Origin: JARLFX01 sp036404255
GTDB taxonomy: Bacteria; Acidobacteriota; Terriglobia; Terriglobales; Acidobacteriaceae
Direction of reading: 5' to 3'
Assembly (NCBI GenBank): GCA_036404255.1
Contig: DASWOP010000259.1
Span: forward strand, 1 to 39,513
Length of the DNA: 39,513 nucleotides
This document shows, piece by piece, positions 31,479 to 39,210 of the stretch. The position numbers and the translations under genes are program-made. The notes under the pieces were generated by a model. It did not search any database. It was not told where the DNA came from and saw nothing but the letters and a program-made list of their open reading frames with translations. The stretch's first letter is position 1, and every line of letters begins with the position of its first letter.

Positions 31479-33191
31479 CTAAGCTCTGATGTCGAGGCGG
31501 CTATACACTCCGCCATTCATTGCAACAATCTCGCTGTTCACACTTGCAGCCTGCGTCTCCTCCATTGCCGCGTGTGTATAGCTCGAACCGCTGCCACTCT
31601 GTTGCTGTCTGCTGCCACCTGTATTCCCCGTCGAGCCCTCACGCCCACTCATCGTGGAAGAACTTTGTCCCACGTCATGGATGCGTACGTCCAGAGTCTG
31701 CTCGCCTCCCAGGCGTGTCTGCATCTCGGGCAGGTGCGCGGCGAGTGCCTTCGCCAGATCAGCATGGTCAAGAGAAATCTCTGCGGACAGAGTATCCCTG
31801 GTCGCCGACGTGTGAATGGATATCGCACCGAATTCACTGGAGCGCATACCCACTCGCATCTCGGTCTGCCCAACGCTCTGGATCAACTTCGCCGTATTGA
31901 TCACCGGAACTGCCTGCGGTGTCTGGCTCGCAGCAGCTGCCGAAGCGTCCGTTGGTCTCGCCGGAGCATTTTGCGTGGAGGAAGCAGCAGTTGACGTAGC
32001 CGCCGGCATCACTGGTTGCGCCAGCGAAACGTTGGTCGCACTTTGCGCCTGACCATCTGTAAAGATTGCGTGGCCTGTCGCAACAACCGGTGCTGTCGCC
32101 CCGCTCTGCCCCTGCGAGTTCTCCTGCGCAGCCTGGTCATCATTCGAGCCAGCGTCCTGCGGAGACACACTCACCGAAGTCGATTCCATCTTGTCGTGCT
32201 GCTTTGTTCCCACCGTGTCCATCTTCACCTGCTTCGCGCCATCTTTCACACTGCTAGCTGCGCTCGCCGCCTTTCCAGCAGAAACCACACTGCGGCCTGC
32301 AAATTTGAGTTGGTTCTGCGGGATGACTTGCGCAGTCGCTTGCGTGGATGAAGTTGCCACAGATGCAGTGCCTGAGGATACAGTTGTAGTGCCAGCGGCA
32401 GCAGTCGCCAAGTGCAATTCGTCGGACGCAGTGGAAGGTACGGGCAGTGCAGCAGCCTCCTTCGCAACTGCGCGTGGCAGTGCAGGATCAGTTCGCGCCG
32501 GCGGAGCCGCGGCTGGAGTGTCCGGAATCACCGGAACCTCAATCGCATCCGTGGGAATATTTACCGCCTCCACCACCGGTACAGTCGTTGCACTCGGAGC
32601 TAAGGATGGAGCGGAATTAGAACTTGCTGGCGCTGCGCTATCTGCAGCCTGGGCTGGAGCAGGCTCCGTTGTGAACTCCGGTACTTCGCTTGCAGCGTCA
32701 GCGGCTACATTCGCAGCGTCAGCGGCTACATTCGCAGCGTCAACAACTCCGTTCGCAACATCAGCAAAGGAACTTGCTGCCGTCACCATTGGCCCTGGCG
32801 CATCTACAGCAATATCGTTCAGCGTCCCGTCATCAGAGGTCGGCGCAATAGCTCCGAGCTTTGAAGTATCCGCCGTCTGCGATACATCAGACCGCGCAAG
32901 AATCGGGTGTGGCATCGGCAGCAATGGCAGAGTCGTGCCAACCAACAATAGATTGGTTCGAGGGGCCGCCTCAGGCAAAGCAGCTTCCTTATCCGGAGCA
33001 ACGGACTTTGACTTCCGGCTAGTCGATCCACTGCTGCCACTTGTGTCAGACTGGCCAGCTGAACGTTGCGAAGCGATAGCGATGGACTGGCTGAACGACG
33101 GCAGCACATCGCCGCTCTCTGCCGCCTTCCCTGCTCCTGCTGCCGGTGTTGTTGCCGGCAGCGTCGAATCGAAATGTGCTATTGCGATCAC
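31479..33191 (-). CDS. fliK: Hook-length control protein FliK
   Basis: A 570-residue Ala/Thr/Ser-rich protein, the usual composition of FliK rulers. The C-terminal domain (residues about 435-505) fits the Flg_hook family: VGMRSSEFGAISIHTSATRD followed by LSAEISLDHADLAKALAAHL. That domain contacts FlhB to switch export from hook to filament. The first 430 residues are variable and contain a three-copy seven-residue repeat (AADAANV) encoded at 32692-32754. The start is GTG at 33191 with no Shine-Dalgarno. A sigma-54-type promoter ends 12 bases upstream, so the message may be leaderless or the true start may lie further in. flgD and flgE follow. Confidence 0.85.
   Translation of the reverse strand: MIAIAHFDSTLPATTPAAGAGKAAESGDVLPSFSQSIAIASQRSAGQSDTSGSSGSTSRKSKSVAPDKEAALPEAAPRTNLLLVGTTLPLLPMPHPILARSDVSQTADTSKLGAIAPTSDDGTLNDIAVDAPGPMVTAASSFADVANGVVDAANVAADAANVAADAASEVPEFTTEPAPAQAADSAAPASSNSAPSLAPSATTVPVVEAVNIPTDAIEVPVIPDTPAAAPPARTDPALPRAVAKEAAALPVPSTASDELHLATAAAGTTTVSSGTASVATSSTQATAQVIPQNQLKFAGRSVVSAGKAASAASSVKDGAKQVKMDTVGTKQHDKMESTSVSVSPQDAGSNDDQAAQENSQGQSGATAPVVATGHAIFTDGQAQSATNVSLAQPVMPAATSTAASSTQNAPARPTDASAAAASQTPQAVPVINTAKLIQSVGQTEMRVGMRSSEFGAISIHTSATRDTLSAEISLDHADLAKALAAHLPEMQTRLGGEQTLDVRIHDVGQSSSTMSGREGSTGNTGGSRQQQSGSGSSYTHAAMEETQAASVNSEIVAMNGGVYSRLDIRA
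32692..32754. repeat. 21-base tandem repeat within fliK
   Basis: Units 32692-32712 and 32713-32733 are identical (GCAGCGTCAGCGGCTACATTC); a third unit (32734-32754) has diverged after GCAGCGTCA. In frame they encode an AADAANV-like heptad in the spacer region of FliK. Copy number could vary between strains without shifting the frame. Confidence 0.8.
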
Positions 33192-33202
33192 GCCATACTA
33201 AG

Positions 33203-33218
33203 TGCACGTGGCGTGCCA
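33203..33218 (-). promoter_or_regulatory. Sigma-54 type promoter of fliK-flgD-flgE
   Basis: The minus strand reads TGGCACGCCACGTGCA, matching the sigma-54 consensus TGGCACGNNNNTTGCA at all but one fixed position, with GG-N10-GC spacing. The predicted transcription start, 33192, is one base before the fliK GTG. It lies downstream of the fliJ terminator hairpin, so it would begin a new unit. Confidence 0.75.
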
Positions 33219-33318
33219 GAGGGACAATGAGATGCGCCACTTTCTTGTCCAGTAAAATCAACCGTTTAGCCCGTTGCACGTCTGACAACTTTTGCTGACC
33301 GGTAAGAATTGCCTTTGC

Positions 33319-33343
33319 CTACCCGGCAATCTTTGCCGGGTAG
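33319..33343 (-). terminator. Hairpin terminator after fliJ
   Basis: CTACCCGGCAA (33319-33329) and TTGCCGGGTAG (33333-33343) form a perfect 11-base stem with a three-base loop, seven bases after the fliJ stop. The following sequence is GCAAAGGCAATTCTT, so there is no clean U-tract, but position and stem strength favour the end of the flgB-to-fliJ operon. Confidence 0.7.
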
Positions 33344-33349
33344 TTGTTG

Positions 33350-33793
33350 CTATGCGCGAATAGGACGGTTGCGCGCAATGTAGTTGTCATCCAGAATCAT
33401 CTGCTCTCGCCGAACCAGATCCAGCGTGTAAACCTCGCGCTGCTGATTGTGCATCCCGGTCAGCATCTCGCGGTCACGTCGCGCCTCTGCGTACACGGCC
33501 AACTGTCTGTCCTTCAGTTGCTCCAGTTGTTCCAGTTGCGCTTCCAGTTCCTTCCGGCTCTGTTGCAGGTCACTTACATCCGCATAGGCTGTCTGAATCT
33601 TTTTCCCCGTAGTGGGGTTGCTGAACTCTCCTGCCCTCGCAGCATGCAGCCTCGCAATGCCTGCATCAATCTCCACAATGGTCTGCAGCGTCTGCGTAAT
33701 TTTCTGCAAAATCTGCTGCAACATCCGCTCTTCGCGTTCTTCCCGCATCATGCGGAACCGCAGTACCGTCGCTAGCGAAAACTTATAAGGCAT
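33350..33793 (-). CDS. fliJ: Flagellar export coiled-coil protein FliJ
   Basis: A 147-residue protein, almost entirely coiled coil, that inserts into the FliI ATPase ring like the gamma subunit of F1. The N terminus (YKFSLATVLRFRMMREEREE) fits FliJ well. Heptad-rich segments such as LQQSRKELEAQLEQLEQLKD form the rest. It lies one base after fliI, with GGAGG upstream of the start. It is the last gene before a strong hairpin. Sequence conservation in the family is low, but position and N terminus agree. Confidence 0.88.
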   Translation of the reverse strand: MPYKFSLATVLRFRMMREEREERMLQQILQKITQTLQTIVEIDAGIARLHAARAGEFSNPTTGKKIQTAYADVSDLQQSRKELEAQLEQLEQLKDRQLAVYAEARRDREMLTGMHNQQREVYTLDLVRREQMILDDNYIARNRPIRA

Positions 33794-33794
33794 A

Positions 33795-35105
33795 TCAGCT
33801 TGGAACCTCCATCAGGGATTGAACAATCGCGGGAAACGTAAATACTTCTTCGGGGCGTTGATGCAGAAGCGCGTTAAGCTGCGGCAATATCTCCACCGCT
33901 CGATCCAGCATCGGGTCTGCCCCTTTCTGATATGCGCCAATTCGTATTAAGTCCTCAGACCGATGGTAGGAAGAGAGCAGCATCCTGAGCGCCTTCGCCT
34001 TCTGCATATGCTCTGCAGACGCTACGTTGGGCATCAGCCGGCTCAGGCTCTCCAGAATGGAGATTGGCGGATAGTGGTTCTGCATCGCCAGCCCTCTATC
34101 CAGAATGATGTGTCCGTCCAGCAGCGACCTCACCGTATCTGCCACCGGATCCTGCTGATCGTCGCCTTCCATCAACACGGTGTAGAACGCAGTGATGCTG
34201 CCGCGGTTGAAACATCCCGCCCGCTCCACCAGCCGTGCAAGCATGTTCAGCACCGAGGGCGTATACCCCTTCGCCGTGGGCGGTTCACCGGCAGAGAGTC
34301 CGATCTCGCGTTGCGCCATGGCAAAGCGCGTCAGCGAATCCACCACCAGCAACACATTCTTTCCCGTGCCTGCAAAATACTCTGCAATGGCCGTGGCAGA
34401 GAGCGCAGCCCGCAGGCGCAACAGCGGCGATTGATCGGATGTGGACACTACCACCACCGAACGCTTTCGTCCCTCTTCGCCGATCACCTCCAGGAACTCT
34501 CCCACCTCGCGCCCCCGCTCCCCGACCAGTGCCAGCACCGTCATGTCGGCGCTCGTGCCCCGCGCCATCATCCCCAGCGTTGTGCTTTTGCCCACGCCGC
34601 TGCCGCCAAAGATGCCCAGCCGCTGTCCACGTCCGCAGGTCACAAACGCATCCAGTGCGCGAATGCCGCAACCCAGAGGCTCGCGAATCGGCACACGCTC
34701 CAGCGGCAGCGGCGCGGAGCCATCCACCAGCACCGTGCGCTCACCCCGATACTCGCCCTTCTGGTCCAGCGGTGTGCCTGTTGCATCAATCACCCGTCCC
34801 AGCATGTCGATGCCCACGCGAATAGAGGGCCGCATGCCGCTCGCCACAATCCGGTCCCCAAAGCGAATCCCCTGCGGAGGCTCAACCGCCATGGAAAGCA
34901 TCGTCGATCCGCGGAAGCCGATCACTTCGCCGGAATATTTTTTATCCTCCGCACTGTGAATCTCGCACGATTCGCCAATCGAGCAGAAAGGCCCCTCGGA
35001 CTCAATTAAATTCCCAACCACCTGCAGCACACGCCCTCGCCACCGGAGCGTCGACCCACGGTCTAGCCGGTCAAAGTAAGGCGCCAATGGGCCCGGATCA
35101 TTCAC
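33795..35105 (-). CDS. fliI: Flagellar export ATPase FliI
   Basis: A 436-residue cytoplasmic ATPase that unfolds and loads export substrates. The Walker A loop is GIFGGSGVGKSTTLG, and Walker B is NVLLVVDSLTRFAMA. The segment GERGREVGEFLEV and the C-terminal ERAGCFNRGSITAFYTVLME are conserved in FliI and F1-type ATPases. I start at GTG 35105, which overlaps the fliH stop (GTGA) and gives normal FliI length. The longer ATG frame from 35213 would overlap fliH by over 100 bases. Confidence 0.95.
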   Translation of the reverse strand: MNDPGPLAPYFDRLDRGSTLRWRGRVLQVVGNLIESEGPFCSIGESCEIHSAEDKKYSGEVIGFRGSTMLSMAVEPPQGIRFGDRIVASGMRPSIRVGIDMLGRVIDATGTPLDQKGEYRGERTVLVDGSAPLPLERVPIREPLGCGIRALDAFVTCGRGQRLGIFGGSGVGKSTTLGMMARGTSADMTVLALVGERGREVGEFLEVIGEEGRKRSVVVVSTSDQSPLLRLRAALSATAIAEYFAGTGKNVLLVVDSLTRFAMAQREIGLSAGEPPTAKGYTPSVLNMLARLVERAGCFNRGSITAFYTVLMEGDDQQDPVADTVRSLLDGHIILDRGLAMQNHYPPISILESLSRLMPNVASAEHMQKAKALRMLLSSYHRSEDLIRIGAYQKGADPMLDRAVEILPQLNALLHQRPEEVFTFPAIVQSLMEVPS

Positions 35106-35779
35106 TTGATCGGCGGTCTCTGTGCAAGCAGATCGCAAAATCCCTGCTCCACTTCTTTCAGTTGTGCATCCATACTGAAATTCGCCGAGCCCAGGTCTGT
35201 CTGCAAAACACAATCACCCTCGCTCATATGCGGATCTTCCACAATCTCCACCGTGCATCCATTCAGCGGATTTGCTAGTGATTCACGCCACCGTTCCGCT
35301 TCACCGTTGGCCACGTGCACACTCACACGTGAGCCATCATGCAGCTTCTCCACCGCCACCCTCACCAGTGCCGCAACCAGCATCGGATCCACCTGTGCCT
35401 CGCGATGTAATATCTTTGCCGCAATAGCCAGCGCCAGATGCACTACGGCAGATTCGACGCGTGCAAAATAATCCTGACGCTCTATCGCAAACAGCGCCAG
35501 CGCTTGCTGAATCTTCGCGGCCTGCTCTGCCCGGGAAATCTCCAGCTCACTCCTCAGTCGCTCCTCGGTTTCCGCTGCGGCCTCAACCCGTGCATCCACC
35601 AGCAGCTTCTCCACCTCTTCTTCCGATAGCCCCTGTGGCTGCGCTCCCACCTCCGGCAGCGAAATAGAACCGGCAGACAGCCCCTCTACACTACCTGCGG
35701 TCGCAACATCCCGATACATCAGCACGCTGACCGGCACCAGCGATCCGTAACCTGTCCGTCCATCAGACGACATACTCAT
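35102..35779 (-). CDS. fliH: Flagellar assembly protein FliH
   Basis: A 225-residue regulator of FliI. It has the expected layout: a variable N terminus, a long charged helix (GLSEEEVEKLLVDARVEAAAE to about residue 110) and a C-terminal domain like the F-ATPase delta subunit with LALAIAAKILHREAQVDPML and the later GDCVLQTDLGSANFSMDAQL. The start lies inside the end of fliG (17-base overlap); an ATG two codons later is equally possible. The stop overlaps the fliI GTG start. Confidence 0.9.
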   Translation of the reverse strand: MSMSSDGRTGYGSLVPVSVLMYRDVATAGSVEGLSAGSISLPEVGAQPQGLSEEEVEKLLVDARVEAAAETEERLRSELEISRAEQAAKIQQALALFAIERQDYFARVESAVVHLALAIAAKILHREAQVDPMLVAALVRVAVEKLHDGSRVSVHVANGEAERWRESLANPLNGCTVEIVEDPHMSEGDCVLQTDLGSANFSMDAQLKEVEQGFCDLLAQRPPIK

Positions 35780-36779
35780 CGCTTCCCTCGCCCTTCAATA
35801 TGATCTTGCCTTCCGCTTCCAGCTTCCGCGCTAGCGTCACAATCTCCGTCTGCGCCTTCACCACTTCCTTGCTGCGAAGCGGCCCCAGTGCCTCCACGTC
35901 TTCCTTCAGCATCTCCACCGCACGCGAAGACATCGTCCGAAAGAAATGATTTTTAAGATCTTCGCTGGTTCCCTTCATCGCAGTTGCCAACACTCGCTTG
36001 TCCACCACCGCCATCAACTCGCGAATCTGCGCCTCATCCACCTCAATCAGATCGGCGAAAGTAAACATGAGATCGCGAATGCTGATAGCAAGCGTCGGCT
36101 CTTCATGCTCAATATTTTCCAGGATCTCCTGCGCCACGCTGGTATCCACGCAGTTCATAATGTCGGCCACACTTTGAAAGCCGGAATAGGTTCTCTTGCC
36201 CTGTTCACCCACCGCCTTCAATTTGCGGCTCAGTGTCGCAGACACCCGCTGCGCCATCTCTGGAGAGAACCGTTGCAGCGCAGCCAGCCGTTTCACCGCC
36301 TCCGAACGAAGCTCGCTGGGCAGGCTCATCAGCAGCGCCGATGCCTGCCGGTCCCCGAGCTGCCCCAGAATAAGCGCGATCGTCTGCGGATGCTCGCTCT
36401 CCAGAAACCGCGCCAGCTTTTGCGGATCGGCACGCTGCAACGCCTCCAGCGGACTCTCGTCGTGAGACTTCACCAGCCGCTGCAATCGCGTCAGTGCCTC
36501 CTGCTCGCCAAACGCCTTCACCAGCAATCGCCGCGCCAGATCATGTCCTCCACGCATCGACTCCTGGCCCTGTGTCATGCGTTGGTACTCTTCAAAAATC
36601 TGTTGCGATACCTCAGTCGGTATCGGCCCCAGCTTCACCACCTCATCCGCAACGCGCTGCAACTCTTCCTCACTTAGATTGCGGAAGACCACCGCGGCAG
36701 ATTCCTCTCCCAGCATCGTCAGCAGAATAGCCGCCTTGCGCGCTCCACTTAATTCGGGCTTCCCCCCGGCACCGTTCAT
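35763..36779 (-). CDS. fliG: Flagellar motor switch protein FliG
   Basis: A 338-residue rotor protein that joins FliF to the C-ring and takes torque from MotA. The N-terminal domain begins LSGARKAAILLTMLGEESAA. The middle domain contains the EHPQ motif (ESEHPQTIALILGQL), and the C-terminal domain carries the charged ridge (DLKNHFFRTMSSRAVEMLKE) and ends near LARKLEAEGKIIL. The ATG at 36779 overlaps the fliF stop (ATGA) and has AGGAGG eight bases before it; the longer frame from 36800 is less likely. Confidence 0.96.
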   Translation of the reverse strand: MNGAGGKPELSGARKAAILLTMLGEESAAVVFRNLSEEELQRVADEVVKLGPIPTEVSQQIFEEYQRMTQGQESMRGGHDLARRLLVKAFGEQEALTRLQRLVKSHDESPLEALQRADPQKLARFLESEHPQTIALILGQLGDRQASALLMSLPSELRSEAVKRLAALQRFSPEMAQRVSATLSRKLKAVGEQGKRTYSGFQSVADIMNCVDTSVAQEILENIEHEEPTLAISIRDLMFTFADLIEVDEAQIRELMAVVDKRVLATAMKGTSEDLKNHFFRTMSSRAVEMLKEDVEALGPLRSKEVVKAQTEIVTLARKLEAEGKIILKGEGSDEYVV

Positions 36780-38410
36780 TGTGCTCCCTCCTGCAACCAT
36801 GCACGCACCGCCGTGGTGCTGCTCTCCGGTTCATCCTTCACAAAGTCTGCGAGCTGTTTCCTCAACTGCAGCGCATGCTGCGCAGCGCCTGCCGCGGGCT
36901 CTGGCAACGCCGCAGGCTCCAACTCCTTACCTCGTGCCGCAAGTACAAGTTGTGCAGCGTCCGGCATTGCCAGTGCACGTTTTTGAATTGGCCGGAACAT
37001 CAGCAGATACACCAGCACAAAGAGTCCCAGCAACGCGCCATATCTGCCGGCTGCCGCATAGTTACTCAGACTCTTCTCGGCGCGCTCCACCAGATTCAGC
37101 GGTGGCCCATCATTCGCCGGAGGACGATCGAATGCAAGATTCTGCACGCTGACCACGTCACCCCTCGCACCATCAAAACCAATCGCAGCCTGCGCAAGAT
37201 CGCTGATCATTTTCAGTTCTTCCGGCGACCGGCCATGATGCGTCTCCACCCACTTGCCCCCTTCAAACCTGCGCTCCACCGCATCATCCACCAGCACCGC
37301 TGCGGTCAGCCGCCGGATGCCGCCCGCAGGTTCCACCACACGCCGCGTCATACGATTCACACCATAGGTTGCATTTTCAGTCTTCGACGACTGCCCGGCT
37401 TCAGTAACCGCCTGCGCCGCATTAGGCTTCGCTCCTGCGCGTGCCACATTGCTCGACGTCCCCGGGACACCGCCTGCTCCCTTTCCACTCGTCGTAATCT
37501 CTTCAGACTTCTGCATGCTCAGCGGAACACTGACGGTCGGATCGTACTTCTCCTCGTTCTGCTCGCTGCTGCTCGTCTCATACTCCACGTTCACCGAAGC
37601 ATGAATACGGTCCGCTCCCACAACCGGCGTCAGTGTCGCCATCAGCCTCCGCGTAAGCTCCTGCTCGATGTCGCTTCCGCCAGCACCACCGCCCTTGTTG
37701 CCCAATGTCTGATTCGAGTCTGCATCCACCAGCGCAACATCTTCCGGCTTCAGTTCATCCACCGCCCCCGCAACCAGCCGGGTAATCGCTGCAATCTCCT
37801 CGCGTGACAAGCTGCCGTGGCGCAGGTGCAATGTAACCGAAGCCTTTGCGCCGCGCTCACGATCCATGAACACAGAATCGGTCGCCATCACCAGGTGAAC
37901 GCGAGCGCTCTTCACATTACTCATCGTCTGGATCGTGCGCTCCAGTTCGCCCTCCAGCGCGCGCTGATAGTTCACCTTCTCGTCAAATTCCGTCTGGCCC
38001 CATGAAACCTTATCGAATATCTCAAAGCCGATGCGCCCGCTATGCGGAGCATCGTGCGATGCAACCTCCAGCCGCGCAGCATCCACCTGGTCCGCCGGCA
38101 CGCTGATTGATGTGCCGTCCTTGCTGATCTCATATGGAATCTTCTTCGCCGCCAACTGTGCCGCAATCGTCTGCGCATCCGCTGCTTCCAGCCCAGACAT
38201 CAGTGGCTTGTAATCCGGAGCCGATATCATCTGTCCAAAAAAGATCGCCGCCGCGACCATCACCGCCAACCCGGCCCCAAGGTAGATCTTCTGTTGCTGG
38301 CTGCGGCTGGCCCAGAACATCTGCGCGCGCACCATCATCTGGCTTGCACTTTGCGTCTGCTTCGCTACCACAACCTGATTCGTACTCGCCATACTCTCCA
38401 ACTCTGCCAT
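36776..38410 (-). CDS. fliF: Flagellar MS-ring protein FliF
   Basis: A 544-residue inner-membrane protein, the base on which the rotor and export gate assemble. It has two membrane helices: IYLGAGLAVMVAAAIFFGQMI (about residues 42-62) and YGALLGLFVLVYLLMFRPIQ in the C-terminal third. Between them are the ring-building domains, with YEISKDGTSISVPADQVDAAR, FDEKVNYQRALEGELERTI and ARVHLVMATDSVF. The C-terminal cytoplasmic tail ends in FVKDEPESSTTAVRAWLQEG, the FliG-binding motif of the family. The start has AGAGG and follows fliE by 30 bases. Confidence 0.96.
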   Translation of the reverse strand: MAELESMASTNQVVVAKQTQSASQMMVRAQMFWASRSQQQKIYLGAGLAVMVAAAIFFGQMISAPDYKPLMSGLEAADAQTIAAQLAAKKIPYEISKDGTSISVPADQVDAARLEVASHDAPHSGRIGFEIFDKVSWGQTEFDEKVNYQRALEGELERTIQTMSNVKSARVHLVMATDSVFMDRERGAKASVTLHLRHGSLSREEIAAITRLVAGAVDELKPEDVALVDADSNQTLGNKGGGAGGSDIEQELTRRLMATLTPVVGADRIHASVNVEYETSSSEQNEEKYDPTVSVPLSMQKSEEITTSGKGAGGVPGTSSNVARAGAKPNAAQAVTEAGQSSKTENATYGVNRMTRRVVEPAGGIRRLTAAVLVDDAVERRFEGGKWVETHHGRSPEELKMISDLAQAAIGFDGARGDVVSVQNLAFDRPPANDGPPLNLVERAEKSLSNYAAAGRYGALLGLFVLVYLLMFRPIQKRALAMPDAAQLVLAARGKELEPAALPEPAAGAAQHALQLRKQLADFVKDEPESSTTAVRAWLQEGAQ

Positions 38411-38440
38411 AGCCTCTTCGGATCTCGCCCGAAGCCAGCA

Positions 38441-38749
38441 CTAAAACTGCATCTTCTCGATGTCTTGGTACGCCGTCACAATCTTGTTGCGAACCTGCAT
38501 CATCAGTTGGAAAGCAACGTCGGCCTTCTCCACCGCAATCATCACGCCGCTCATGTCAGCGTTGCCTGCTCCTCGCAGCAGATTGCCAACCTGTTGTTCC
38601 GCATCGCCGCTCAACTGGTTCACCTTCTGCAATGCGCCCTTCATCACATCGCCAAAGCTCTCTCCACTCCCGGCGGATTGCGAACCGGCAACTCCTCCAA
38701 TATCCTTGATCGCTCCGATGGATCCAATCCCTGGAATCATGCTGCTCAT
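38441..38749 (-). CDS. fliE: Flagellar hook-basal body adaptor FliE
   Basis: A 102-residue protein that joins the MS-ring to the rod. The C-terminal two thirds match the family: FGDVMKGALQKVNQLSGDAE, then MSGVMIAVEKADVAFQLMMQVRN with KIVTAYQDIEKMQF, the usual terminal motif. The N-terminal 30 residues are Gly/Ser-rich. An AGGAG site precedes the ATG. It lies between flgC and fliF, the normal order. Confidence 0.94.
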   Translation of the reverse strand: MSSMIPGIGSIGAIKDIGGVAGSQSAGSGESFGDVMKGALQKVNQLSGDAEQQVGNLLRGAGNADMSGVMIAVEKADVAFQLMMQVRNKIVTAYQDIEKMQF

Positions 38750-38762
38750 CTACACTCTCCTG

Positions 38763-39209
38763 TTAGCTCTTCAAAATATCGATTGTCTGTTGGATCATCT
38801 GCTTGGTTGCGTTCACGGCTGAAGCGTTCAGTTGATAAGCGCGTACTGAGCCCATTAGGTCCACCATCTCCATCGCCGGATTGATCGCAGGATAAGCAAC
38901 ATAGCCATCCTTGTCTGCATCCGGATGCCCCGGCTGATAGCGCATCACCGGCGCCGCAGGATCATCCACCACGTCGGATATCTGCACGCTGCCCGCAGGT
39001 AATCCCCCCGAGCCGGCCGTGCTAGCCAGCGCAAGGTGAAACGACGAACTCTTCGCCGAGCTGAATACAACTTCGCGCCGATGGAACGGTCCACCCGCCT
39101 GCGTATGCGTCGTCTCCGCATTCGCCATATTCGCGGCGATCACCTCAGACCGTTGCCGCTCGGCCGCCAGTGCCGAACCGCTGATTGCAAGCATGTCAAA
39201 GAGACCCAT
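38763..39209 (-). CDS. flgC: Proximal rod protein FlgC
   Basis: A 148-residue rod protein (family about 135-150). The N terminus contains MLAISGSALAAERQRSEVIA followed by ANMANAETTHTQAGGPFHRR, with a rod signature close to ANxxNAxTT. The C terminus contains GYVAYPAINPAMEMVDLMGS and YQLNASAVNATKQMIQQTID, typical of FlgC. The start has GGAGGAA and follows flgB by one base. Confidence 0.95.
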   Translation of the reverse strand: MGLFDMLAISGSALAAERQRSEVIAANMANAETTHTQAGGPFHRREVVFSSAKSSSFHLALASTAGSGGLPAGSVQISDVVDDPAAPVMRYQPGHPDADKDGYVAYPAINPAMEMVDLMGSVRAYQLNASAVNATKQMIQQTIDILKS

Positions 39210-39210
39210 T

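Noticed and set aside
32191..33201. A 336-codon open frame on the plus strand opposite fliK
   Set aside because: It is antisense to a clearly coding FliK, has Ala/Ser-rich composition mirrored from the repeat-rich gene, and has no ribosome-binding site or recognisable family.
35106..35213. Longer FliI starting at ATG 35213
   Set aside because: It would overlap fliH by more than 100 bases with non-family sequence; GTG 35105 gives a GTGA overlap and the usual length.
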